A stretch of 64,000 nt of DNA from Azorinus chamasolen (GCA_963576725.1 OY755252.1:42425552-42489551); one strand, 5' to 3'. Shown: positions 47,099 through 58,724, counted from the stretch's first letter. Program-made: numbers and translations. The notes: a model not told the origin generated them from the letters alone.

Positions 47099-47350
47099 TT
47101 AACCCTATACTCCATTAATACGCTTTTCTACGCCCTTGTAAACAGAGTAGACCCAGATCAGACGGCTCCTGTTGGAGTCATCTTATCTTGGTCTGCTCTA
47201 TTTGCTTATGATATGATATAGATATGATTCTACAGTTTCTGCCATGGCTAAAAATGCCTGTTTCCATATGCTGTTATAAAAAACATAATCTAATTAATAT
47301 TTGTGATGTCATTATTTCTTTATATAAATATTCATGGAGTAAAGAGTTAA
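47099..47350 (-). mobile_element. A1 MITE, complete
   Basis: TTAA 47099-47102 and 47347-47350; ccctatactccattaatacg, hairpin 47138-47212, ttctgccatggctaaaaatg. Confidence 0.92.
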
Positions 47351-47369
47351 ATAACACAATGCATAGTAG

Positions 47370-47440
47370 CAAACAGTGCAGACCCTGGTTGTTACTCTTT
47401 TAGGAGCAGTTTGATCTAGGTCTGCACTGTGTGCCCTAGT
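47370..47440 (+). mobile_element. I-type hairpin remnant
   Basis: gcaaacagtgcagaccctgg ... gatctaggtctgcactgtgt. Confidence 0.6.
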
Positions 47441-48204
47441 TTGTCTATCGGAATACTTAGGATATTTGCTATTTCAATAAAATTTGTCACTGAATTTGAA
47501 CCGAGATTTTTTTTTCATTTCTTACCGGATTGAGATAAAATTTAAACCACTTGTGTCATCATTTCTCACCAACTTTTTGTCCACGTTTCCCTTAAATCGA
47601 TCTTTAAATAAAGATTTCAGGAATGAAAACAGTGTTTACCCATTGTAAACATGCTCTTTTCAAATTGCAAATGGGGAACGGATGACATTGACTGGAACGG
47701 CCAATTTTTTCCAGGGTAATTATAGCTCTTGGAAGTGGACATCATATACGAAATTACATAATTTATTTTCATATCAGTATGCCATACATCCCTGTTGAAA
47801 AATTACACGCACCACTATCCATACATGCGGCAGCCATTTGCAAAGAAGCAGCTGACAGAATCGGCATGTAGATAATGGATTTTTGGCATTTTCTTCCTTG
47901 TTACTGCATAGCATAGAGGGATATTTAGCATGGGAGTTCCTGAAAAATGATGCGATCAAATGAAGTCGATTTCAGTTCAATCTGACTCGAATGCTTCGAA
48001 TCATCAAATTCAGTATCAAAGTATATTGAAATGGGCAGTAGGCTACACTATAGTTAGTAGCGTTCAGTAACTTGCCAATCCGTACAGTGTAAGTTCCTTT
48101 CAGTACTTTTTCATGTTTTACTGATCTGCTTTCAACTGTTTCAGAAATTTAATGCACCTTATACATGTAAGTACATGCAATATCAAAGGTCATGCTGAAT
48201 GTTT
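47441..48204. other. 760-bp repeat-free island
   Basis: The longest stretch in the second half without a MITE or HINE match. No gene recognised. A 61-codon minus-strand frame at 47774-47959 has no known match. Could be an unmatched exon, a regulatory region or an older unique repeat. Confidence 0.4.
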
Positions 48205-48624
48205 TAATTTTTCACCTCATGAATATTCATGTAAAAATTAATGACAATATGAATATTTATCAACCGATATTTAACCCATTCCTCCATAGGCTATTTTTAG
48301 ACCCAACCTCTTTGAATGAATCTACCGAAAAGGAGCATTAACTAGAGAAAAGGAATTTTTTGAATTTTGTAATTTGAAACCATTGTGATAAATCGAGCAT
48401 TTGCTCCTATAATAGGAGCAAATGCTCTATTTATCACAATGGTTTCAAAAGGTGACTTTTACAGAGGCGTAGAAAGGCGTATTTATGGAGGAAAGGGTTA
48501 AAATGACATAATGAATTAACAAGAGTATTTGTGACCATGACACAAACTATAGAAACCTATCTGTATTATCTCGGGGTCTACTCTGTGTGCAAAGCATTAA
48601 ATGGCTCACTAAAAAAATAAAGGG
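48205..48624 (+). mobile_element. A1 MITE host with B inserted
   Basis: ttcacctcatgaatattcat to 48270; resumes aaatgacataatgaattaac, gtatttgtgaccatgacaca, cggggtctactctgtgtgca. Confidence 0.8.
48271..48501 (+). mobile_element. B MITE, nested, complete
   Basis: TTAA 48271-48274 and 48498-48501; centre gctcctataataggagc, arms otherwise perfect. Confidence 0.95.
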
Positions 48625-49045
48625 TTAACATTTTACTTCATTAATATACCTAAGCAAACAGAGTAGACCCAGATCAGATGGCTTCCGTGGGAGGAGCCAT
48701 CTGATCAGTCCTCTGTTTGATTATATACTATAGATATACAGTAAAACCTCTATAACGGCCACTAAATTGTGTTAATTAGTATTTAGGGTAGGTGGCTGCT
48801 TAAAGCAAGGTGAAAGTAAAACAGAACGCTCCTATAGGAGCGTTCTGTTTTACTTTCACCTTGCTTTAAGCAGCCACCTGCTTTTAACACAAGATATGTG
48901 ATGTAATTTAGTGGTCATTATAGAGAGGTTTTACTGTACTATAGATATAACTGTACAGTTTCTGCCATGGCCAAAATAAGGATTAATCTATTAATATTCA
49001 AATGGCATTATTTCTTACATGAATATTCATAGAGTAATGGGTTAA
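48625..49045 (-). mobile_element. A1 MITE host with D2 inserted
   Basis: TTAA 48625-48628 and 49042-49045; hairpin 48652-48720, D2 at a TA in the middle, then acagtttctgccatggccaa. Confidence 0.88.
48739..48936 (+). mobile_element. D2 MITE, complete, nested
   Basis: TA 48737-48738 and 48937-48938; cagtaaaacctctataacgg / cattatagagaggttttactg; centre cgctcctataggagcg. Confidence 0.95.
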
Positions 49046-49194
49046 GCATTAGACTTTAAGGGAGGTAAAGTGATGTCCGTTTCTTTCCAGTTTTATGATC
49101 AGCTGATCATAGTCATAAATGGCATATTAGTAACATATCATTATTGAGGAACATGTGCAGAGGTCTAGATAAGATGCATAAATTTAGACTTTTT

Positions 49195-49275
49195 TCAAGA
49201 ATATCTCCTTTATTTCTCCACCAACCCTATACTGTGTCCACTCTTTAGAATTGTCTCGGTATAGGGTTTGAGAGA
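49195..49275. mobile_element. E element, loop deleted
   Basis: tttctccaccaaccctatac ... gtatagggtttgagagaga. Confidence 0.75.
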
Positions 49276-49564
49276 GAATGACGATTTTATAGTATTTGAG
49301 TAAACACTTTTATCTGTAGCTCTGATAGGGCATTTTCAGACCAAATTATAAACTCAAACTCACTGTATCAACCGATTGTCATTCTAAAAACCATAGTGTT
49401 GAATTGATATGTCTGACTTAATTCTCAAAGCTTCTCATGACTTGAAATATATTGTGGTTGAAATTTGTTACTGTCGCTGAAATGTGTGCAAGTGTGGAAA
49501 AAGTGAACATTTCTAACAGGTTATTATACCATAATGTTTGTTTGTATGTCATGCTAACGTAGAT
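49276..49564. other. intergenic, nothing recognised
   Basis: No family match. Confidence 0.4.
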
Positions 49565-50075
49565 GAACCTTTCTTATAAGCAGACAGAGCAGACCCAGAT
49601 CAGATGACTCCCACGCTGTCTGATCTAGGTTTAGTGTGCTTGAAAAATCTTGAACTCTTTGCTCCATAAATATGCCTTTGCAAACAGAGTAGACCCAGAT
49701 CAGATGGCTGCTATAGGAGCCCTCTGATCAGGTCTACTCTGTTTGCTTATGGTATAATATAGATGTAATTATACAGTTTCCCTTTTGTCAAAAAATCCAT
49801 GAGTTAGTATGTCATTTTAAAAATTAATCTAATTAACCCTTTCCCTGTTCTATATTTAGTCCAAATTTCAATACCTACTGAATATTCATGGGAAAAATAG
49901 TTATAATGAAATATCGAAGGTGCAACATTGTAGCCATTTTAGGAAGTAAAGAATCAGATTTTCAAATTCCACTTGCAAACAGAGCAGACACTGATCAGAC
50001 AGCTCCTCTAGGAGTGTATACATACTGGATGATTTGGCCATAGCAGAAATTGTAGAATCAGATCTATATAATTCC
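49565..50075. mobile_element. A-family cluster
   Basis: 49565-49645: A1 hairpin remnant. 49650-49835: reversed A1 (ctccataaatatgcctttgc, hairpin). 49836-50012: left part of an A2 starting in TTAA and stopping at the hairpin centre. 50013-50075: A1 scrap gcagaaattgtagaatcaga. Confidence 0.7.
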
Positions 50076-50103
50076 TTAACCCTTTCCTCCATGGGCTATT
50101 TTT

Positions 50104-51568
50104 AGCTCACCAGAGCACAAAGTGCTCAGGGTGAGCTTTTGTGATCGCCTGATGTCCGTCGTCCGTCGGCGTGCGTAGTGCGTCGTCCGTCGTTCGTCGT
50201 CAACAATTTGAACCTTTAAAATTCTTCTCCTCTGAATCTACAGGGGTCTCAGCTTTCATCTTTGGCACATAGCATCATCTGTAGGTCCTCTACAAAAGTT
50301 ATATAAATTATGTCCCTGGGGTCAAAATTGGCCCCGCCCCAGGGGTGCATTGTTTTCTATATCTCCTCTGAAACTGGAAGGTTCTCAGCTTTCATATTTG
50401 GCACACAGCATCATGTTCAGGTCCTCTACAAAAGTTATATAAATTATGCTCCTGTGGTCAAAATTGGCTACACCCCAGGGTGGCCAGTTCTCTAGCAAAC
50501 TTATAGCTGACTGCGTTTTTAAGCATCTTCTCTTTGCACATAAAGAGGTCATCAGGTCAAGCAGTAGAGAGATGACCAGTGGCTATTTTTAGTGCACCTG
50601 TATCTGGTGCTGTAGCCAGTGTTAGTCTGTCTTAACCCTTTGCCTGTTCTATGTTTATTATTAATTTGAATGCCTACTGCATATTCATGAACAAAATAGT
50701 TAAAATGAAGTATGGAAGGTGGAACATTGTAGCCATTTTTTTTCCAAATTTCACAACCTACTGAATATTCATCTACAAAATAGTTATAATGAAATATAGT
50801 AGATGGAACATTGTAGCCATTTTAGAAACTAAAGGAACAGATATATCAAATTCCATTAACAAACAGAGCAGACCCTGATCAGATGGCTCCTATAGGAGGC
50901 ATCTGATCTGGGGCTACTCTGTTTTCAAATGTGTGAAAGCACGTTTATATGAGGGAAGGGTTAATTAATAATAGTGATTGGCATTATGGTATTATTATAA
51001 CCTGCCCTGCAGTTCAGAAGAAGGGTAAATCATGTAAAGACTCCAGAATGCCAAATTAAAGATTTTAAATAAATTATGAAATAATTTTTAACATGAAATT
51101 GTATTACTTGAAACTACAATGTATTAAGTTAAACTTATGAATATGAAATTATTATGTAATAATTTATAATAATATTCAAATGCAAAAAATCAGTTTGGAA
51201 TGCTAGGGTACACATACCTGTTCAGAGGAACAGTTGATCGCCTTTAGTCAGAACTTTGTATGGCATGTTTAAATTATGCCCCTGGGGTTAAAATTGCCCC
51301 CACCCCAGAGGTGGTCAGCTTTCAATAGAAACATATAGTAAAAACATTGAAAATCTTCTCTGAAACTGGAAGGTTCATAACTTCCACATTTGGCACATAG
51401 CTTCATGTTCAGGTCCTCTACAAATGTTAAATAAATTATGCCCCTGTGGTTAAAATTGGCCCCGCCCCAGGAGTAGCCAGCTTTCAATAGAAACATAAAG
51501 TGAAAACTTTGAAAATCTTCTCCTCTGATTGTCTGGTGAGCGCTTCAGGGCCATTCTGGCCCTCTTGT
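50104..51568 (+). mobile_element. HINE-like element nested in B
   Basis: ctcaccagagcacaaagtgc / gctcagggtgagctttt hairpin, gtccgtcgtccgtcggcg. Repeated gtcaaaattggccccgcccc and aggtcctctacaaaagttat units. The 3' end is ggtgagcgcttcagggccat with hairpin agggccattctggccct and tail cttgtt. Exact ends uncertain by a few T. Confidence 0.88.
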
Positions 51569-51627
51569 TAGACCCAACCTCTGGATGCATCTACCGAAAA
51601 GGAGCATTAACTAGAGAAAAGGAAATA

Positions 51628-51948
51628 CAGTTGAACTTCGATATCTCGAACTTCAAGGGACTATATAAATTAGTTCAAGGTAACAGATGTTCGAGTCATC
51701 CAATTTATAATTTGACTAATATCTCTAGTTCACAGCTTAATGCAGGTCTAAAGTTATGCTGAAAGCTGCAGGAGCTTTCAGCATTACTTTCGACCTGCAT
51801 TAAGCCGCACATGTGTTTCTAGAAACATGTATATGTAGCAATACATTTTAAAACAATTCTGTATTGTAAATTTTGAATGGACCAATCTTTCAGTTCAAGT
51901 TATCCAGAAGTTCTAGTTATCGGAGTTCGAGATATCGAAGTTTAACTG
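51628..51948 (+). mobile_element. D3 MITE, complete, nested in B
   Basis: TA 51626-51627 and 51949-51950; cagttgaacttcgatatctc / gagatatcgaagtttaactg; central arms meet at aaagctgcaggagctt near 51770. Confidence 0.95.
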
Positions 51949-52085
51949 TATTTAGAATTTTGTAATTTTAAACCATTGTGATAAATAGAGCATTTGCTCC
52001 TATAGGAGCAAATGCTCTATCACAATGGTTTTAACAGGTGCCTTTTACAGAGGTGTAGAAAGGCGTATTTATGGAGGAAAGGGTT

Positions 52086-52185
52086 AAGCAAACAGACCAG
52101 ACTCTGATCAGATTGCTCCTACAGGAGCAATCTGATCTGAGTCCACTCTGTTTACAAAGGCATGAAAAGGCATATATATCAGTGT
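52086..52185 (+). mobile_element. A hairpin core
   Basis: gcaaacagaccagactctga ... tctgagtccactctgtttac, inner arms perfect around ctcctacaggag, then gcatgaaaaggcatatatat. Confidence 0.8.
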
Positions 52186-52454
52186 TAAAAAAACAGTGCA
52201 TTCAGTGAGAAAGGGTATAATTTGCATGAAGTGTTTTTGATGACAATGCAGACCCTTGTCAAAGGGGTACTAGCTAGAGGAGTAAAAACTCCTCTCCAGC
52301 ATTCATAGGGCTAAAGAAAGATGTGTTTGTACTTTTGTTATTGTTATGTAATTTATTGTTTTGCTAGGTTTATTTAAAAGATGAATAACTTTATTGTATA
52401 AACTGGTATGAAAGCTTATATAATTAGTGCAGGGGTAATGTGACAGTGACTCGT
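52186..52454. other. intergenic, nothing recognised
   Basis: A short palindrome ggggtactagctagaggagt near 52264; otherwise unassigned. Confidence 0.4.
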
Positions 52455-52691
52455 AGCCTTTTACTCCATGTCTTTGAATGCCTTTGCAAACAGTAGACCC
52501 GGATCAGATGACTCCTGTAAGAGCTGTCTGATTAGAGTCTGCTCTGTTAGCTTATGAAATAATATAGATCTGATTATGTAGGCTTTGCCATGGACACAAT
52601 GTTCTGTGTTCATATTCCGATATAACAGTTCATTCAATAGACAGTAATATTCATAATGTTTTACATGACTGTTCATGGAGTAAATGGTGAA
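52455..52691 (-). mobile_element. A1 MITE
   Basis: agccttttactccatgtctt, hairpin 52485-52555, gaaataatatagatctgatt, tcatggagtaaatgg. Confidence 0.85.
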
Positions 52692-52708
52692 TAGAGAAGT
52701 GTCCTCCA

Positions 52709-52847
52709 AGGTCAATATTCTACATTGTACATCGAAAACTGACCCAGGGTGTTAACTCAATGTAAAATGGTGACCCCAAAGTATTGTCACTTTACATAGA
52801 ATTTATAGCCTAGTTTACCGGTATAATTCAATGTAGAATATTTGACC
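52709..52847. mobile_element. inverted-repeat element, 139 bp
   Basis: aggtcaatattctacattg / caatgtagaatatttgacct with one indel; inner inverted gttaactcaatgtaa-like stretch. Seen once in this window. Confidence 0.6.
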
Positions 52848-53243
52848 TGTGAAGATATTTATCTGTAGGGAAATTTACTTTTTATTACACATAGAAAAGC
52901 AGAGGATTATGTTACATATCTTTGCTTCTGTATTGGATTAAACAGGTAAATTGTAAGATTCATATCAAAAGATAATGTCTGTGTTAAGTTTGAATTTTTA
53001 TGCCCCCCCCCTCCATAGATTTATTTCTCAATGACAGAATTGAAGCTATTTTAGCACACATCTCAATCATGAGTAAACTGTGTATTATACAAGAACCATA
53101 ACTCTAGCATGGCCTGCTGTTGAAAAAGGCTCAACATGTCCTTATTATAAATCCCATTGATTTGCAAGTTTACTTTTGTTTTAGTAGCTTATACAGAGGA
53201 CTTAGTGCAAATAGCACAACACAGTTGTAACTACGTAATTACC
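52848..53243. other. intergenic, HINE-like scrap at about 52997
   Basis: tttttatgcccccccctccatag and acaagaaccataactctagc recall HINE-like 5' and body pieces. Nothing else. Confidence 0.4.
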
Positions 53244-53479
53244 TTAAACCCTTTACTCCATGAATATTCATGTAAGAAATAAATGAGGTCATGAATATTG
53301 AGTAATTTGCTATAATAACATGAACGTTTGGCCAAGGCAGAAACTATAGAGTCATCTCTAAATTATATGATAAGCAAACAGAGCAGACCCTGATCCTATA
53401 GGAGCCATCTGATCTGGGTCTACTCTGTTTGCAATGGCGTATTATTATTTATTTTGGTATTTATGGAGTAAAGGATTAA
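53244..53479 (+). mobile_element. A1 MITE
   Basis: ttaaaccctttactccatga, atgaggtcatgaatattgag, hairpin 53373-53432 shortened on the left, atttatggagtaaaggaTTAA. Confidence 0.9.
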
Positions 53480-53544
53480 ACACTTACCTGATGCATATTC
53501 ATTTTAGATTTATTTCTGATATGAACGTTCAACAGGGAAATGGT

Positions 53545-53765
53545 TTAACCCATTACCTCATAGGCTATTTTTAGATACAACCTCTTTAAAAAAAATCTAC
53601 CGAAAAGGAGCATTAACTAGAGAAAAGGAAAATTTAGAATTTTATAGTTTGAAACCATTGTGATAAATAGAGCATTTGCTCCTATAGGAGCAAATGCTCT
53701 ATTTATCACAATGGTTTCACAAAGTGACTTTTACAGAGTCGTCAAAAGTCGTCAATATGGGTTAA
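53545..53765 (+). mobile_element. B MITE, complete
   Basis: TTAA 53545-53548 and 53762-53765; perfect core gctcctataggagc; right end shortened to tcaatatggg. Confidence 0.93.
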
Positions 53766-54131
53766 GAAGATCCAAATTGCTTTATCGAGTCCCAGAGATT
53801 GTAGTTACTTCAGTATGGTACTTAACCGTCACTATGGAAACCTGATTTTGATTTTACTCAGGTCAAGGTCAGTGAACTATTAGAGGATATTATTGGGCAT
53901 TAATGTCTGCAGAATTCCAAGAGAAGTCATTGGATAGTTGAATAACTGGCTTTCTCATCATGGTCAATACTGTTTTGACACGAAATTTTGAACAGAAATG
54001 AAAAGAATTGACACAGATGACAGTGATTGCAGACAACATTTTTTCAGAGTACAGAAGGTTAATTTTGATGTTTTATGAATTCTGTTACATGATTACTGTA
54101 TATTATTGTGATTTGTTTATCTTTATATAGA
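53766..54131. other. intergenic, nothing recognised
   Basis: No family match. Confidence 0.4.
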
Positions 54132-54269
54132 GAATAATAGGTTAGTGCCGTAGATGGGACGCTTTATCCGACGAGGGGAGAAAACGTTGAGGCGAGGCTT
54201 GCCGAGCCTCAACTGTTTTCTCTCCGAGTCGGATAAAGGCGTCCCATCTACGGCACTAACCTATTATTC
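54132..54269. repeat. 138-bp palindrome
   Basis: Arms start gaataataggttagtgccgt and end acggcactaacctattattc, continuing through agatgggacgc, ttatccgac, gagaaaac to the centre ttgaggcgaggcttgccgag-cctcaa. Only a few mismatches over about 65 bp per arm; GC-richer than its surroundings. Confidence 0.9.
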
Positions 54270-54271
54270 GA

Positions 54272-55113
54272 TTTATCCAGTCAATATAGTTAAATGTCTT
54301 TTTTATAGACTCATAACACTCTTGAAATAATTTACATTGAAAATGCAGTTTTTCGATCAACGGATCCCTCCCTTTTCACTTCCATTTAGACGTAAATAGA
54401 TTTAATGAGCTACCGCAGAGGAATATAGTTTCGATACTGAATTTGAAAAATAAGATGATTTGAATCGAGGGTCGATAAGTTATTTCAAACAGACATGATC
54501 TATATTCTTCGGTCAAATTCGAGTTACGTAGTCTCGGTTTCTATTTTTAGATTCTACCTAACGTCACTCAGAAATCGATGGAACTGAACAGGCTATATTT
54601 AGGTTTATGACTATCACCGCCACTGTAAGAGTTTATCAATCAAATAATCATGAGAGTGAAAAGAAAACATTTATTATTTATCTGTCAATCTTTGCTTCCA
54701 GGTTTGATTTTATCAAAAACGGGTTTTGCCAACGGTGGATTAAATTTATAAAAGTGATAAATCAACGTCATTTTGTATGTGGCCTCAGTGGCGTAATCGG
54801 TAAGGGCGACGTCTCTAGAGAGATTAGAATTAGTTTTGTAGGATCAGGCGCGGGTTCGAATCCAGCCGTAGCCAAATATTTTTATTTTTTCTCATTTGAA
54901 TAATTCTTCTGGTGACCAAATAGATCTTTTAGATCTATTCCATCAACATGTCTATGAATATTTACAGAAAATTAAAATAGTTCCATGGTTATAGAATCAT
55001 TACGCCTATCTACTAACCTAATAAACCTTCCACTACCGGAAGTAACCTAATAAACCTAAGTTTATTTGCACCCCCTTTATTATGTCACTAGAGAAGCCTG
55101 GTGACTGGATAAA
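54272..55113. mobile_element. 842-bp element with 12-bp inverted ends and a tRNA-like stretch
   Basis: tttatccagtca (54272-54283) is inverted as tgactggataaa (55102-55113). At 54785-54880 a tRNA-like stretch has A box tggcgtaatcgg and B box ggttcgaatcc (about 54861). Acceptor arms pair poorly, so a functional tRNA is unlikely. A 98-codon open frame at 54607 runs through the tRNA-like stretch and is not credible. Confidence 0.6.
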
Positions 55114-55276
55114 AATTATTACATAGCATGTCAAAACTCAGTTTATATGAATTATTAAGGACAGAATAACTCGGGTAAAATCTGTTTCATGTAGTCTACA
55201 GCCTAAAGAGTTTTATTCATTTTATTTTATATTTACAAAAGGAATCGTTACACTGTAGTAAATTACGTTATGTACA

Positions 55277-55652
55277 ACAGAACCTGTTTTAACCCATTCC
55301 TTCATAGGCTATTTTTTTATCCAATCACTTTGAATAAATCTACCGAAAAGGAGCATTAACTAGAGACGAGGAACATTTTAGAGTTTTGTAGCTTGAAACC
55401 ATTGTGATAAATAGAGCATTTGCTCTTATAGGAGCAAATGCTCTATTTATCACAATGGTTTCAACAGGTGACTTTTACAGAGGCGTAGAAAGGCGTATTT
55501 ATGGAGGAAAGGGTGATACAGCCATCAATAAGAGGTCTAATTATCGGTCTGTATGGCAGTTGATAGCTAAATGTAGATCAAAAGTAATGCTGAAAGCTCC
55601 TATAGGACTCCTTTGTTCAATAAATGAATGGCCTCTTAGGACAGGTTCTATT
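55277..55652 (+). mobile_element. D4 MITE host with B inserted
   Basis: acagaacctgtt before 55289; resumes cagccatcaataagaggtct, gatagctaaatgtagatcaa, gctcctataggactcctttg, cttaggacaggttctattg. Confidence 0.82.
55289..55517 (+). mobile_element. B MITE, nested
   Basis: TTAA 55289-55292; core gagcatttgctcttataggagc; right end ggaggaaagggtga, terminal TTAA mutated. Confidence 0.92.
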
Positions 55653-55847
55653 GTTGTTAATACAAAATGATTTCTGCCAAATTCTGTACAATTCAAATGT
55701 ATACATGGGACCAGTTTTGTTAGGATAATTTGCTTTTCAATGAATATACCAGTGTCTACCAACTAGGATACTTGATTTGTATGTGAATGGTAACGAATGG
55801 TAAATATGTAGGGAATTGGGAGTACAACTACTGGACTCGTGTGATTT

Positions 55848-56096
55848 TTATGGCGCCCCCGCCCTCCCACATGATCCGGGGGGGGGGGATTGTTCTGTCT
55901 GTTGGTTGGTTTGTCTGTTTGGCCCCCAGCTTTAATGTTGGCAATAATTTAGTCGCAAGTACATGCATACATTGTGCATTGGCATGCATGTGCAACTTAT
56001 GGAGGCAAACATTTTTAGGGATTGACTTATTAAGTTCAAGGTTATACATCAAAGGTCATGTCGGGGTCATAGTTTTTCACAAACACATCTTGTTTT
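55848..56096 (+). mobile_element. HINE-like element
   Basis: gcgcccccgccctcccacat / gatccggggggggggatt hairpin, tgttctgtctgttggttgg, end cggggtcatagtttttcaca, tail atcttgtttt. Same family as 4165. Confidence 0.75.
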
Positions 56097-56271
56097 ACTT
56101 CCATTTGCAAACCCTGAACACTGATCTATAAATTCTTGTTACAGCTTGACATATGCTTTGATTGGTAGATTTGCTCTTAATGTTTATTGCATCATCAGTA
56201 TGATGTGATTTTGAATATTATGTAGTCATTGTTTTATTGCCGAAATAGAATTATGCTGAACAATGCATTTG

Positions 56272-57372
56272 TTATACCCCCCACAACGAAGTTTGGGGGG
56301 GGGGTATACTGGAATCAGGTTGTCCGTCTGTCCGTCCGTGGACACAATTTTGTCCGGCCTTCTTCTTCTACAGTTTTGCTTCAATTTTGTTGAAAGTTCA
56401 TATATAGCCATATGACCATATAAACCTGTGCACCGCATATTTCCTTTATGATCGGACCACTACTTCAGGAGTTATCTCCCCTTTTTAGTCCCGTACCAAT
56501 GTTTTCCGGTTTTCTGGACTTTTTATGGAAGTGACTCCAGATATCAACTCTATATTTAGTACAAAGCTAAATCTGTATAAGTTACAGCTTATGTTACAAT
56601 CTCAGTCCGGTTGAATAATTATTTCCAGAGTTATTGCCCTTGTACTTTAATTTTTTTCTTCAAATTTGGGATTTTCCGGACTTTTCTTGGAAGTGGTTGC
56701 AGATATTAACTGTATATTTGGCATAAAGCTAACTCTACATGATTTACAGCTTAATTTCCAATCTCAGTCTGGTTGAATAATTTTTGCCAGAGTTATGGCC
56801 CTTGAACTTTAATTTTTTGTCAAATTTTCAGTTTTCCGGACTTTTCTTGGAAGTGGTTGCAGATATTAACTTTATATTTGGCATAAAGCTAACTCTACAT
56901 GATTTACAGCTTAATTCCCAATCTCAGTCTGGTTGAATAATTTTTGCCAGAGTTATGGCCCTTGAACTTTAATTTTTTGTCAAATTTTCAGTTTTCCGGT
57001 CTTTCTTTGGAAGTGGTTGCAGATATTAACTTCATATTTGACATAAAAATAAATCTAGATGAGGTACAGCTTAAGTTCAAATATCGGTCTGGTTGAATAA
57101 TTTTTGTCAGAGTTATGGTCCTTGAACTTAATGTTTTTCTGAAAAGGTACCTAGCTTTAGAACTTTGGATTTGACAAAAACCTCATGAAAGGGTCTTATT
57201 TCTAAGAATTATTCTTCATTTTTATTACATAAATTGGGTTGGGGCATGTATTGTTTTTAAATCTCTTCACGTTTCTGTATGTACATAATTTATGTTCAGA
57301 TTGATGATAGGTGTTCTGACAAGCAGACAGGTGGGGGGTATTCGTTAGCCTTTGGCTTACAGTTCTAGTTTT
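56272..57372 (+). mobile_element. HINE-like element with 160-bp units
   Basis: ataccccccacaacgaagtt / tttggggggggggtata hairpin, tgtccgtctgtccgtccg. Units with ccggacttttcttggaagtg near 56510, 56680, 56840 and 57000 (period about 160). The 3' end is ggtggggggtattcg with hairpin agcctttggct and tail agttctagttt. One of the least-degraded copies. Confidence 0.85.
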
Positions 57373-57379
57373 AATTATT

Positions 57380-57527
57380 CAGACACATAAGATACCCAAT
57401 TACTCTCAGACACATAAGATACCCAATTACTCTAACTATTTGTTCAACCAATCTTCCCTCCACCTCAGTTTGCATAGCTGAATAAATCAATTTGACACAG
57501 TAGCTGAATAAATCAATTTGACACAGT
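57380..57527. repeat. two short tandem duplications
   Basis: 27-bp unit cagacacataagatacccaa at 57380 and 57407; 26-bp unit agctgaataaatcaatttga at 57476 and 57502. Confidence 0.9.
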
Positions 57528-57537
57528 TTGGATAACT

Positions 57538-57783
57538 GTAACCCTTTACTCTTTGAATATTCATGTCAGAAATATTTGTTATGGTAGCACATGGTCATGG
57601 ACACAGGAATGTTTGGCCATGGCATAAACTATAGAATAATATCTATTCATAAGCAAACAGCAGACCCTGATCAATCAGCTCTTACAGGAAACATCTGATC
57701 TGGGTCTGCTCTGTTTGCACAGGCATAGAGATGTCTCTGTTTGCACAGGCATAGAGATGTCTATCTATGGAGTAAAGGGTTGA
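57538..57783 (+). mobile_element. A1 MITE with internal duplication
   Basis: taaccctttactctttgaat, hairpin 57653-57718; tctctgtttgcacaggcata is repeated (about 57714 and 57732); tctatggagtaaagggttga. Confidence 0.88.
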
Positions 57784-58087
57784 ATTACATAATAAGAAGT
57801 AGTCAAACGGTCTTTCAGCAGCTGTTTGTCCTGGGTCTGTACAGTTTTCCTTAGATTGGCTGAATATTTCGGGTAATTAGGGTAGAGAGATGGGTACAAG
57901 ACTTGTCACAAATCCCACAGCATGAGTTTTATCGTCTTACTGTTAGTGCATGTAACTTATGTAAACAGTTAGATCAATGTGATAGTGTGGATTAATCAGC
58001 ACCTGGTCAACATCCAAATTATTTGTAAACATTTATAAATGTGAAACTATTGTTTGAAATATAATTTTACTTATCAGCTTGTCAGGA
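57784..58087. other. intergenic, I-type scrap at 57800-57890
   Basis: ctgtttgtcctgggtctgta and atttcgggtaattagggtag recall the element at 16205. Nothing else. Confidence 0.4.
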
Positions 58088-58400
58088 GGTTAACCCTTTG
58101 ACTGTGGGAAACACGTGCATTGTTATTTTGCAAACAGTGCAGACTGCAGATCATGGAGCTTCTAGAGGAGCTGTCTGATCGGGGTCGTCTGCACTGTGCT
58201 CGCGCCAATCAAATTACAGTCATACATACATACAGTACTACAGTATCTCATGTTGGCCTGTTCTATTTTCTTTTTCTCTTTTTAGAGTTCTTTTATGGAT
58301 GTGACATTTAAAAAATAATTTGTTAAGCAAATGGCACATACACTGATCTGAGAGCTCCTTCAGGAGCAAATGATCTAGGTTTACACAGTTTGACTGTGCC
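58088..58400 (+). mobile_element. two I/G-type hairpins
   Basis: 58088-58197: gTTAAccctttgactgtggg, gcaaacagtgcagactgcag ... gatcggggtcgtctgcactg. 58322-58392: gcaaatggcacatacactga ... gatctaggtttacacagttt. Confidence 0.6.
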
Positions 58401-58562
58401 ACTGTCGGATAGATAGATATTCAGAGATTGTAAACTTGATGAAGTGGTTCTATTAAGTATGGTGTTTGATAATTAGAGACATTATAGATATATTATCCGA
58501 GTCAGTAGAATTACAAGTACAAGTATTTTGTAGCAGGCTGGCAATCAGCTGTTTGCTAATAC

Positions 58563-58655
58563 ACGAGAACATGTCTAAAGTGACCACTTGCAGAACAAAC
58601 ATAGAAGTCATTAGATACATTTAGTGGTCACTTTAGAAAGGTTCCAACTGTATTT
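58563..58655. mobile_element. D-type MITE, small
   Basis: gagaacatgtctaaagtgacc / ggtcactttagaaaggttc..caactg; short interior. Confidence 0.65.
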
Positions 58656-58724
58656 TAGAACTGAGTGGGTGGCTTCAACTGGTGTAGCAGATTACAGGTT
58701 GCCCAGTTTGCTTATGGTTAAACT

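Larger units (their letters stand above)
50076..52087 (+). mobile_element. B MITE split by two insertions
   Basis: TTAA 50076-50079 and 52084-52087. Three B pieces: 50076-50103, 51569-51627 (agacccaacctctggatgca) and 51949-52087 (tagaattttgtaattttaaa, hairpin centre gctcctataggagc). Confidence 0.93.

Noticed and set aside
54785..54880. Possible tRNA gene
   Set aside because: A and B boxes present, but acceptor and anticodon arms do not pair as in a tRNA; treated as tRNA-derived.
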